Part shown: piece by piece, positions 44,161 to 53,997 of the stretch
How the letters are laid out: every line of letters begins with the position of its first letter
How positions within the stretch are numbered: position 1 is the stretch's first letter
Assembly: GCA_027886175.1 (NCBI GenBank)
Contig: JAJNNQ010000009.1
Span: forward strand, 6,239,001 to 6,303,000
Origin: Phylloscopus collybita
Lineage: Eukaryota > Chordata > Aves > Passeriformes > Phylloscopidae
Reading direction: 5' to 3'
Length of the DNA: 64,000 nucleotides
The notes under the pieces: model-generated
The model's database searches: none
Told to the model about the DNA's origin: nothing
Seen by the model: the letters and a program-made list of their open reading frames with translations, nothing else
Made by a program: the position numbers and the translations under genes

Positions 44161-46942
44161 CAAATTGTGTTTCTTCTTCCTTACTGACATTCTACTGGTA
44201 GTTACAAAGCAAACTTTTGGGTTGTACTGACAGCAATGAGCTTTACCAGTGTCACAGGGCTGCCAGAACTCTTTGGGACACCATGGACCAGCTCCTGTCT
44301 GAGATGCATCCAAAGGAGAAGGAGTACAGGCACAGGGAAACGGGGTGAGAACTTCCTGGAGTTAGTCTTTCTAATATAAATTACTACAAGTTGAAAAATC
44401 CTGAGCAGTTGATGCAACTCTCAAATCAGAGTTTTGGCTCATGGAACTTGCTAGCTTTGCAGACCTGAAAACAAAATAGTAAGATAAAACCTGCAAAAAC
44501 TCATAAGGCTAAAAAGAACAGCAATAGTTCATGAAATCAGGCATGTTTGGCCCACACTTCAGTGTGTAAAACCAGCTGTGTCTGCTCTATCAACATTCAA
44601 TGAAGAAATCATAGGAAGTAATAATGGGAGAAAAGTTTCCTATCTCTCATTAGATGCAGAGATTGTTTAATAATATTTATCTTAAACAAGCTCACACACA
44701 TTTGTGTGCTTTTTTTTCCCCAATCTGAAAACAAGCCCAGAAAATTTAATCCCAAAAGCTGAAAATTGTAACAAATTGCTAACCAAGTTAGAATGAAAAC
44801 CATTATACTACTTTATCTTTGTTATGTTAATTTACAGCTACTATTCCCTTAGGCTTAGCACAATGCCAGACTCTACTCTCTTATCAGTCTTCCCCAGGAC
44901 AAGAGGTTCCTGTGGTCCCTCATATTTAGGTATCATGCAAAAGTGATACTGTGAATTTTGGGTCAGTTTTGAAATCCTGTGTCTTCAACTCCTCTTCCTG
45001 TAACATTTTGTAGAAGAGCAAGAGCCACCAGACTGACATTTCATAAAAGCTGCCTTTCCCTGAATTCATGAGCCTTGAATAGATGTGCAGGCACACCGAG
45101 GCATGGTGTGAGCAGCTGCATTCAGAGAGGAAAACTGCACCAGCCAGAAGCACACAGCATGTCATGGATCAGCTACACACTTTATGTTAACATTCTGACA
45201 AATAGAACTTGTGACACAAACTTCAGTGAGGGAAAAGGGGAGCTGGTTAAATCTACCCAAGGTGCCACGTTCACAGAGAAAAGCAAATTCTGGTTTATCA
45301 CAACCCTCCTGGTGCACTCCCAGAGGCTCCCACATCACCCTTCCCGGAGGGAATTTTCCCGTGCACATCTTCTGGGCTCCTCTTTCCTCCTCCACCAGAG
45401 GCCTCCTGTCCCCCTCGCTGTTCTCCCTCTCCTGGCAGCAGCAGGAGCACTTTACCCCTCTCAGCTGAAGGAAATTTGCTCCAGGTGGAGGTGGAACAGG
45501 GATCCCCAGCCCCACCCTCAGCCCTCTGCCCATCACCTGACACCCGGCGGAGGCAGAAATGCTCTGGGTTCACCTTCCTGAAGGCATTTCTCCCCCAGAA
45601 GCTCCCACCAGGTGTTTCCAATCTCTTTCCTTCCTCAGCCTGCTCTTGATGTGTATCCATGAAAAATGAATCCAAGTTTCTGTATTGAGCAGGGCACGAG
45701 TGAGAGGGCTGGGGGTGGGCAGAGAAGGGCAGGTGTGGAGCAAGACCACAGTGCCTCACCATCCAGGGGGGCAGAGAGCAAGCAGTGACTTGAACATCTG
45801 TTATTCAGCAATGTGGCTTCCTCCTGAATCTGCAATTTACTTGGGGTTGTGTGGGAATTCCCACAGGACAGGTTTTGGAAGGGTTAGTGAACAAGTGTGA
45901 GCAGCTGTACACGCTCACTTTGAAAGATTATCCCTTCCTGTCCAGGACCTTACACATATTTAGATTTAACTCTATCTTATCATCAACTCTCTGCACTACA
46001 GGCATCCCTCTCTATCTTTAAAATAACCATTGGCTGTTACATAAACCCTGGGTTGATTTTTTGCAAGCAATTTAACTAGTTTCCCCACCTTTTTTCCTAC
46101 CTGTCAAACACAAGAGAGTTACCTTCTATGTGCAGCTTCTCAGCAGGTGCCTGCCCCCACCTGTTTACAAACCCATATACACAAAACCCAGCTCACAGGC
46201 ACCCAGCATTGCTCCAGCCAACACCTCATGCCATCTCCATGCTGAGCATTTCTTCCAGCTGCTCCCCCTTCCCTTCAGCTGAAGCACAGCCTTTTCTCTG
46301 CCCTTCTCAATGAGCTCTTGGTGCAAACTGGCTCATCAACCAATTACTCTTGCTGCTGGTTGCCCCTGAATTGTTGTGCTGCCAAACTGACAGCCAGCCA
46401 TTGCTCATCCAAAGCATGTCTCTCAGATAGCCATCAAAGACATTTAAATGAAGCTTCTCTGCCCAGTACTCCATGCCAGATGAAGGGTTGGGTTGTTTTA
46501 CTTACCCTCATTCCAATGACCTACCCAGGACCACCAAATGACCTTCAGCTGTGATAATGCCACAACAATGGCAGCATTTGGAACTATACACATCTTAAAA
46601 GTTAGGAATGAAGACTTCAAATTGACCTAATTTTTTTTCACACTGCTGTAATCACATCTGTATTTCTATGTGTCTGAGATTGAACAATGAAATATCAAAC
46701 CCTAGATATTTTGTATAGTATAGACTATTTCAGTTGGGACTTACAACAACCATGTAGGTCAAGTGCCTGACCAATTCAGAGCTGATATCTGACTGGGTGC
46801 CTCTTTTGTTTCATTTAAAGCCACTTGAACAAAAATTACAGCACTGTACTCTCTACTGCACTTCCATCTTGCAAATACTTCACAGCCAAGCCCAAGAACA
46901 TTGCAATTCCATTACCATTGCCCACAGTGGACTGGATTTCAT
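44161..46942. other. Intergenic, no gene recognised
   Basis: No gene was recognised. The segment 45300-45800 is GC-richer with overlapping open frames on both strands, none with recognisable protein content. Confidence 0.6.
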
Positions 46943-47475
46943 ACAATCATAGAATAGTTTGAGTTGGAAGGGACCTTAAAGATCATCTAATTCCAACCCC
47001 CAGAGTGGGCAGGGACACCTTCCACAAGACCAGGTTGCTCAAGGCTCCATCCAGGCTGGCCTTGAACACTTTCAGTGATGAGAAATCCACAGCTTCTCCA
47101 GGCAACCCATTCCAGTGCCTGACCCCCTCACAGTAAAGAATTTCTTCCCAAAATCTAATCTAAACTTGGCCTCTGTCAGTTTAAAGTCATGTCCCCTTGT
47201 CCTGTCCTGCCATGGCCTTGTCAAGAGCCCCTCTCCAGCTCTCATGGAGACCCTTTAGGTAGTGGAAGGTGCTGTAACATCTCCCCAGAGCTTTCTCCAG
47301 GCTGAGCAACCCCAGCTCTCTCAGCCTGTCTCCATAGCAGAGGTGCTCCAGCCCTTGTAGCACCTAGAACTTTCTCCAACAGCTCCATGTCTTTCTTATG
47401 TTGGGGGATGCCAGAGCTGGATCCCACCTAAGATCCAGGTGGGAACTCAGCTGAGCAGAGTAGAGGGGAAGAATC
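46943..47475 (-). mobile_element. CR1 retroposon, about 530 bp of the 3' region
   Basis: This is the best preserved CR1 in the window. The plus strand starts aatcatagaatagtttgagt, then tggaagggaccttaaagatc, and continues through cccattccagtgcctgaccc and atgtccccttgtcctgtcc to ctccaacagctccatgtctt and agagctggatcccacc. This is the reverse complement of the end of the CR1 reverse-transcriptase ORF region and its 3' end. The element is 5'-truncated and carries no intact ORF. Confidence 0.95.
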
Positions 47476-48632
47476 AAATTGGGCTGTACATTGTATCTGT
47501 GGAGACTTAAAGCCAGCATTTTATAGGAACTGTGGAAGGTAAGAGCCTGGCAAAAGACAAGCCCAGATGCAGTGTTCCACATTTAATCCAATAGCTCCTG
47601 GTGTTGGGGGGCACAAAAAGAGATGTTTCACCCCCAAATGCATCATGGCCCCCAGGAATCCCAGACCTTTGGGGCTCCAGCAGAGCACAGGTACATGTGC
47701 AGAAGAGCACTGGGACCATCCTGTCCTGAAGGCCAGGATGTAACATGAGATAAACATCACATAATCACAGTAATCCTGGGAATTTGTCCCGATCTACTCA
47801 CATGAAGTGACTGGGCTGCACTTGCACTTGCTGCAATTCCCCATAACAGTGGAGGATTTGCTGCACACCAGGGTTTGAGCTCTTAATGAAAGAGTGACCC
47901 CAAGGCTAGCCTGGGAACAGCATGGTCTGTTGGTCTTTAATTTGTTCCCAGTGCCACAGGGAACGAGGAAGGAGAGTGGATCCAAGTGGCTGCCTGCCCG
48001 CACGAGAAAGATCTGCCTTGCTGAGGAATAATCACATGAATATTCTCAAATTTTAAACCAAATTATAAACAGGAGTCATCCTGTCTCCCTCACACACATC
48101 TACCATTCCATTTAATTTTTACAATTTTTTCCTCTGCAAAATATACAATAAGGCAAAAAAGTTATAGAAAGAGGTTTTTCTTAAGAAACCAATGCTGTGT
48201 CATTTCCTAGATTGCATTCTTTTCTTTCTCTCTCCTAATTCAGAGAAAGCCACTTTCTTATCCCTGCTGCTGCCAACCTCCTACTTACACGAGAATGAAT
48301 CCAAAATAAACTCATTCATTCCAGTGAAGATACATTGGAATTAGTTCAATATAACTCCAAGTATAAATTTTCCCTGATACTCCTTAACCACTGCACAGAT
48401 TCCTGTTATGCACTCAGATTTCAGCTTCAGCCTGTGTCCAGCACTCTTAGGAGCCCAATTAATGTTAAAAAACCTCAGTTATACTAGAATTTAAAGAAAC
48501 AAAGGCATTGCACTACCTTGTCTCAGTTAATAGTTGGTATTCATCTGAAAGTGTAAGGCTTTTCTTTCCCTCAACTTGTTTTAAATTCAAAAAGAGGTAT
48601 TCATTAATTCATTAAACATTCCCCCCCACCCC

Positions 48633-48694
48633 AAAAAAAAAGCAAACAAAAAAACAAACGCACACCAAAAAAAAAAAAAAAAAAAAAAAAAAAA
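48633..48694. repeat. A-rich simple repeat
   Basis: A runs are mixed with AAAC units and end in an uninterrupted run of about 28 A. Confidence 0.9.
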
Positions 48695-50513
48695 GAAATC
48701 CCAAACCACCAAACCAAAACAAACCAAGAAATGAGATTTTCTATAACCACCTTAGATTTTAGCTTTATTTCCTAGCTCATGGCAATGTGCTGTGGGGAGA
48801 TGCAGGAATGGACCAGGCTCATGTGAGGATAGTGAAAGAGACATAATTTTTTGAGATGTGAGTTCTTCATTTCTGTATCCTCATTTTAAAAGCATAGCTA
48901 TAAAATAGAAACATTTCCATAATAGTCATTCCCAACTAAGAGGATGTTAATTAAAGGTTTTCATTTGTTTGTTTTAACCTTTATCATGAAAAAATATTTT
49001 TTAAAAATCAGAGGTAAAATCCACATGACCATTCAATCTAATATATTCAATTTATACCATTCTGAAATTTCCTGAAGAATATTGAGATGTTATTCATTCC
49101 TGTGTTGGCACAGGGCTCTGAAGCCCTCATTCAGTTCTCTTGTGTAAAAGATTAGGTAGTGAAATTTGCCCCACTTTTTATTTATGAGCACAATACACTG
49201 CAAAGCACAGAGGATACCAGCAATGGGTGCATTTCAGCCACATGTGATCCCTATGGAAATTGGGATTGCTTAGGAGGACGTGTACCAGCACACAAAGAGG
49301 ATTTTTCTTCCTAATTATCCGCCTGCACGCGGGAAGGCAGGGTGTGTATATCAGTAAATCTCTGAAGTTTGGAGGAGAGGTAATACCCAGGATTAAAACT
49401 GTTACAGACACGTTATTTCTTGCCGTGCAACATGGAAATATCAAAGTTCACACCCTGTTTTTTTGGGAGATCAAACCAAGTGGATGGCAGAACCTGCCTG
49501 GCTAAAAAGACCCAGTCTGGGACTCATGCTCACTTACGTGCTCACTACACTGAAGAACTTGAGCTGCTTTTTTCCACCGATTTTTAATTCTTCCAAATTC
49601 TGTCTAGGCCATGACCTAAAAAACCAGCAATTGCAAGGGCACTGCACCACGGTGAGGATGAGGAAAATGGAAATACCTCTCAGAACGAGTCGTGGGTGTT
49701 TTGGGCCATGCCCTCAAAGCTCATTCCCTGATGCTCCATTTCCAGCCCTGCTCCTCCCAAATCCCACCCAAAGCCTGGGGACAGCTGAGCATCACACAGA
49801 GCATTTCTGCATTGCACTGTGCAACCTTTCCCCAGTCTCAGAGAGCTTTATTTCCCCGTCTTCCCCAGGCTCAGGACAGAAGAGCAGGGAGCAAGAGCAT
49901 GTGATCAATGACCTCTTGCTTCAAAATCTGTAAGCTTGTGTCATTGAGGCCTTGGGGCATAAAAAGGTCCTCCCCAAAAGACAGTGGAGCTTGACTGACC
50001 ATCACAGTGTGTCCCCAGAGCCACTGTTAGTCCTCTTGTTTTGCATTCATCATGGTGGTACATGTGATGAACAGCTAAATGCTCAGCTTTGGCTGGTTCA
50101 TCTGCCACCTAGATCCATCCTCCACACTTTCCCTAAGAACTTGAGGGGAAGGTGAGCTTTAATTTATAACACATGGCTGTGCAGAGAAATCCACATCCAT
50201 GGAAGTGCTGGGTGTGGTGGTGGCAGCTCTCTAAAGCTCTCCTGAAGCACAGTCTCCCCACCTCGTCATGACATGTCTCTCACATATCTAAGAGCTTAGG
50301 CTGAGTGGGATGTTCAAATGTGAACATTAGTACTGATCCCTGTTTGAAACCATATTCCTGTCCCAGCCTGCTCTCACGATCTTGCCAGCTTTGCAGGAAC
50401 ACTGTGTCATGCAACCAGAATTCTAAGGAAGGCCCCCCAATGCTGTCTGGGGTGAAGCTGTGGGATGGAGTTGCTCTGATGTGCCCAATCCTCCCAGGAA
50501 ATTAAGAGACACC

Positions 50514-50519
50514 TTTATT
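50514..50519 (-). terminator. Candidate poly(A) signal of the CCDC42/CFAP73-like locus
   Basis: Plus-strand TTTATT reads AATAAA on the minus strand, about 50 bases after the TGA of the last recognised exon. That spacing fits a short 3' UTR and supports the end assigned to this gene. Confidence 0.5.
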
Positions 50520-50567
50520 ATTCCTTTTACTCTGGGATATCTGTCTCCTGTCCTTCTCTTTTCCTTC

Positions 50568-50702
50568 TCAACCCACTGAACCTTCACTGTCAGGACAGGC
50601 CATGCTGCCAACATCTCTTTTGTCTTCAGAAGTGTAGCAACCCTCTGGTGCTTCTGCATCTCCTGCATAGAACTGGATGTCTTTAAGGTGTTGAATACAC
50701 TG
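50568..50702 (-). pseudogene. CCDC42/CFAP73-like terminal exon (tentative)
   Basis: After an atatag acceptor the frame reads QCIQHLKDIQFYAGDAEAP, comparable to the (D)T..QL..IQ.FIQDL segment near the C-terminus of the family, and ends at TGA 50570-50568. A poly(A) signal follows about 50 bases on. Similarity is short, so this exon is less certain than exons 3-6. Confidence 0.5.
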
Positions 50703-51189
50703 CTATATCTAGGATGGGAAAGAGAGATGGCAGAGCTGAGGCCAGGGAAGGGGAACAGGAGTCACAGGGAGGCTTGTTGGCTCTTTCAGATGGCAAATGT
50801 TACCAATCAAACTGAGCAGCAGAATAAGGCATTTGCCTTGCTGGACCTGCACCACCAGAATAGACTTTTGTGGGTGAGTCTGAGTTCAGGGCAAGGGTGA
50901 ATAAAACCAAGGTTGGCCATGGCTTGATCTGCATCTCCTGCATCCCCTGCCTCAGCCTGCCTGGCTCCCACTCCTTCTGCCAGGCAAGGACCCTGCTCTA
51001 CCTCCTCAGAAGAGACAGGTTTGCCTGGTGTGCCCTGCCCCTTCCTCATGCCTGAGAGAGAGCCCCAGTGAAAGGAAGGTGTCTCTTGGGGCTGTGGGTT
51101 CTCCCCTCCCTTGGGACAGTGGAGAATCATTACTGCTCCTCCTTCTGGCATGGCTTTATCAAGTTCATCTGTCCATGGCTGTTATACTC

Positions 51190-51311
51190 CAACACTTTCC
51201 AGTCTGCTTGCAGCACGTGGACTGGAAAAGGTTGTGGATGGCCAGCCTGATAGTCCACATCTTCCCAGTTTTCTTGGAAGTCCTGTTCTGGATGTCAGCC
51301 CAATGAGCCTC
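51190..51311 (-). pseudogene. CCDC42/CFAP73-like exon 6
   Basis: After cctctccttctag the frame reads EAHWADIQNRTSKKTGKMWT and then IRLAIHNLFQ. It aligns with [20 protein letters not shown] and IKMATLNLFQ of CCDC42, a highly conserved part of the family. The donor is not clear: GT dinucleotides shortly after NLFQ are out of phase with exon 7, and the frame ends at a TGA at 51167-51165. The 3' boundary given is approximate. Confidence 0.82.
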
Positions 51312-51592
51312 CTAGAAGGAGAGGGCACATGCAGCATGGGGACATGCCCTAGCAAAGGTGGTGCTTCAGCACCACAGACCCTGGCTTAGAGACCCCAACT
51401 TCCATACTCCAGACTGGTCTGCCATTCATCCTTCTCCAACCCCATGGACGGGGATGAAATTAGGAATCTCTTCCAATCCCAGAGACTGTTACTGGACTCT
51501 GCCATGACCCCATGGCTGAAGGATGAGCCATCAGCCAGTTCTGACAGAGCCAGGCTTGGAAATCTTTTCCTGCCCACCCCACAACTCCTTAC

Positions 51593-51809
51593 CCAGGATG
51601 TCACTTTGAGCCTAGGCAAAACATAGTTTGAGCTGCATCAGCTCATTTTTGTACTGAAGCATCTCAGTTTCTTTCTCTGCTTTGTACTGCTCCAGGAACA
51701 CTTTGTCTTGTTCAGTCAGTTGCTTGTGCCTTTGTGGTGACTGCAGAAGGTTCTTCTGTGTCCTCACCAGCAAGGTGTACCATGAAGTGACTTCTGAGAT
51801 GTCCTCAAA
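51593..51809 (-). pseudogene. CCDC42/CFAP73-like exon 5, stop and frameshift
   Basis: It begins after gtgctgcag with FEDISEVTSWYTLLVRTQKN, aligned with FEEIHEVIARYKTLV of CCDC42, and continues through LLQSPQRHKQLTEQDKVF and EQYKAEKETEMLQYKNEL to MQLKLCFA. A TAG then stands where relatives have arginine (FDRARS), followed by AQSDIL. The exon is 217 bp; 219 bp would end in a Trp codon (as VIFW| in CCDC42) and keep phase with exon 6, so two bases appear lost just before gtaagg. Confidence 0.85.
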
Positions 51810-52556
51810 CTGCAGCACAGGGTTCCTGGTGTTAGTAACTCTCTGCCCGCCCCTCACCAGCTGCAGGTCTCATGCCATTTGGCACTCTGCTCTTTCCAGG
51901 GCCAATTCCTCTCCCTCCTGAAAGATCTTCCTGCCTTCCCCAGCCTCAGCTGCTCTGGGATTCTGTCCTTTTCCATGAGACTATTGCCCCTGTTGGTTTC
52001 TGAGCATTGCTACATTCCAGGTGTGGCGAGCTCCCACTGTGCCACACCCACAGCTGTCACTGCCATAAGCAAGGAGATGTACTGCTCTAATAAAGCACAA
52101 AGAACAACTGCAGCTTCCAGAGCCACGTCCCCAGGACTTGGGAGGCCACAGCTGGGGTGGTTGGAGTATGAGTGGTGTCCTGACATCCTTGAGAGAGAGC
52201 ACAGCTTTTTGACAACTGCCTGGGTGCACTTTCTGGGCAGCTTTTCATCTCTCCCAAACAATTAATCTGACCTAAAACAGCAACAAAAAGGTGTCCCCAT
52301 TCCCCCCAGCCCTGAGCTTTTCCCTTTTCTCATGGATTTTTCTTTGCTTTTCTCAATCTTACACTTGCTGTTCTGGTTCTCCTACCGTAACTCTGCTTTC
52401 TGTGGCTCACCTTGGTGGCAGGTTGGTTTCTCCATCCCATCTGAGATCTCTGGGTTTGAGCAAGTGTCCAGTGTGCTGGACTTCCCTTATCTTCTCTAGT
52501 TTTAGCATGTATCTAAGGCTCTCCCCAAGACCATGATCTCACAGGTCCAAAATCAC

Positions 52557-52754
52557 CTATGAGACCTTCACCACATTCTCCAGGTATTTCTTGAAGGTGG
52601 AGTACTTCTGCATTTTTTGTACATGTTCTTTTCTGAGGGTTTCCAGTTCCATCTTGGCTCTCAAAAGCTCAACATCCTTTTTCATTTTCTCCTCTCTCTG
52701 TTTGCTGTTTATCTTCAGAGCTTGGATTCTTAACTTCATGTTTGTGGTGGTTTC
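52557..52754 (-). pseudogene. CCDC42/CFAP73-like exon 4, lost acceptor and terminal stop
   Basis: The central coiled coil contains MKLRIQALKINSKQREEKM, ELLRAKMELETLRKEHVQKM and STFKKYLENVVKVS, matching KR.RA..KA..ER, L..E...L and FNKYLEKVVENSE of CCDC42. The expected start (codon Glu at 52754) follows a good pyrimidine/GT tract, but the two bases in the acceptor position read GG, not AG. The next AG, at 52734-52736, would skip seven codons in frame. The final codon before gtgatt is TAG, where CCDC42 has GAA/GAG (Glu). An earlier GT at the AAG codon could bypass it, removing three codons. Confidence 0.83.
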
Positions 52755-52762
52755 CCCCACCA

Positions 52763-52783
52763 GCACACACACACACACACACA
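52763..52783. repeat. (CA)n microsatellite at the exon 4 acceptor
   Basis: About ten CA units (GT on the gene's strand) lie just upstream of the expected exon 4 start, within the acceptor's pyrimidine tract. Confidence 0.9.
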
Positions 52784-53265
52784 GAGGGAAAGGAAGGCAA
52801 GGTAAGATGGAGCTGGATCCCTTACCAGCACTGGTAGGACATATCTCCAGAGAGGAGAGAGCAGTACTCGACCACCCCGGGAACATTTCCTCTCCCTGTT
52901 TCACAGGGCCATTGCTCTTGCCTTGACCCTTTGGTCCTGGAGACAGGTACCTGGGATGGCAGTCTGAATTTCAGACCTGCTTGGATTGTCCCCTAAGGAC
53001 AGCTGGGTGTCAGCAGTGGGGGAAAGGCTAACACCCTTCCTGGGGGACATTTCGGGCCCACAGGAGATCACACTGGTACAGGACAAGCTCTTTTCCACAC
53101 AAGACCTATCAGGGCTTTCCATATCTGTGGTACAAAACCTTGTGCCCTGCCAGTCCTGCTCCTCACAGCTCCAGTCTCAACAGGAGGCTTGAACAGGAGT
53201 GCAGGCCCCAGACCCTCCAAGGGAGGGGAGGAGGTGATGGTGCAGCTCTGGGTCATCTGGTGTAC

Positions 53266-53379
53266 CTGGACAGTCCTTCCAGATCTCTCCACGTGGGCTT
53301 TCAGCTGGCTCCTCTTGGCATGCAGCTCCCTCCACCAGTCAGCGATGACTTTAATCCTCTCCCTGAAGGCCTGGCAGCA
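53266..53379 (-). pseudogene. CCDC42/CFAP73-like exon 3
   Basis: This intact exon of 38 codons in phase 0 sits between ctccctcactccag and gtacac. It encodes AFRERIKVIADWWRELHAKR followed by SQLKAHVERSGRTVQ. It aligns clearly with the family segment F..RM..L..RW.EL..KE.QLKAHI.KF..F(I/L)Q, the start of the DUF4200 coiled coil. Confidence 0.85.
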
Positions 53380-53496
53380 CTGGAGTGAGGGAGACATGGC
53401 TGCCTCCACCCAAAATCTGTCACCTACCTCCCAAAAGGCCTCCAAAAAGCTGCAAGCCATCCCAACCATGCCCCAGGACCCACCCATCTTTCTCAC

Positions 53497-53619
53497 TCCA
53501 TCTTTCTCTGCCAGGGTCTTTTCCATCTCTCAGGGTTCTTCTTCAGGAGGTAAATAAGTGAAGATTGGGGAGTCCTCCTCTCTCCCTGTGAGTTCCCTGC
53601 CACAGGAGTCTTCCTTGAG
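53497..53619 (-). pseudogene. CCDC42/CFAP73-like exon 2, frameshifted
   Basis: Spliced from exon 1 after cctgtag, the frame gives SSRKTPVAGNSQGERR and TPQSSLIYLLKKN, the last part aligning with the conserved S...LLEKK(R/Q)E motif. The homology then jumps to another frame (EMEKTLAEKDG, matching the D..LQAQKE-type heptads) which joins exon 3 in phase before gtgaga. The exon is 123 bp, where 122 or 124 bp (mod 3) would keep frame, so one base is missing or two are added near 53526-53532. The upstream frame hits TGA at the donor and the downstream frame has TGA just before its ATG. Confidence 0.72.
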
Positions 53620-53923
53620 CTACAGGCTGAGTCGAGTTCCTTGGCAGGGTGTTGGATTGCTCTGGATGTTGGACTGTGTTCCAGGTAGGTGATGGGACCC
53701 CAACACCATCTCAGATCCCATGGCAGCATGGCATCCCCCCCTCCCCAGCAGGCATCCTGCTGGCAGAGCTAGGGGATGTTACAGGGAGGAACAGAGCTGG
53801 AGAAGGGGGTACCAGAGGAGGCAGAAGTGATGGATATAAGGCATGGGAGTTTGCCATGGTGAGGGATGGAGGGATGGAAAGGGCAGGAGAAGAGGATGCA
53901 GGCTGGTGGAAGAACCCCCTCAC

Positions 53924-53997
53924 CTGAGCAAGGATGGGAGTTGCCCCTCGTGCATCCTGAGGAAATGGGCTGACATCTCTTTGCTCCAGGTCTCCAT
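53924..53997 (-). pseudogene. CCDC42/CFAP73-like exon 1
   Basis: The ATG at 53997-53995 opens METWSKEMSAHFLRMHEGQ and then LPSLL. The Phe-centred motif (AHFLRMHEGQL) aligns with the EYFRL...EKL or GERL start of CFAP73 and CCDC42. The exon ends after two bases of a codon before gtgagg. No in-frame stop was found. Identity to relatives is low, as expected for this N-terminus. Confidence 0.65.

Larger units (their letters stand above)
47476..50567. other. Intergenic, no gene recognised
   Basis: No gene was recognised. An A-rich simple repeat lies at 48633-48694. The minus-strand poly(A) signal for the CCDC42/CFAP73-like locus lies near the right end. Confidence 0.6.
50568..53997 (-). pseudogene. 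CCDC42/CFAP73-family gene, multiply disrupted
   Basis: Seven exons on the minus strand together resemble the whole of a CCDC42/CFAP73 (DUF4200) protein. These are coiled-coil proteins of cilia and flagella; CFAP73 works with the modifier of inner arm complex, and CCDC42 in sperm tail formation. Exons retain GT-AG boundaries (one excepted) and compatible phases, so this is an original gene copy with introns, not a processed one. Five lesions were read: a frameshift in exon 2, GG in place of the AG acceptor of exon 4, TAG as the last codon of exon 4 where relatives have glutamate, a TAG near the end of exon 5, and a frameshift at the end of exon 5. It may be CCDC42, CFAP73 or a third, CCDC42-like paralogue; this cannot be settled by eye. 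Assembly errors could explain one or two lesions, hardly all five. Confidence 0.82.

Noticed and set aside
7442..50500. tRNA, rRNA, microRNA or CRISPR-type arrays
   Set aside because: No tRNA-like TTCRANNC box pair, rRNA segment or regularly spaced repeat was recognised by eye. Small hairpin RNAs cannot be excluded without folding and expression data.
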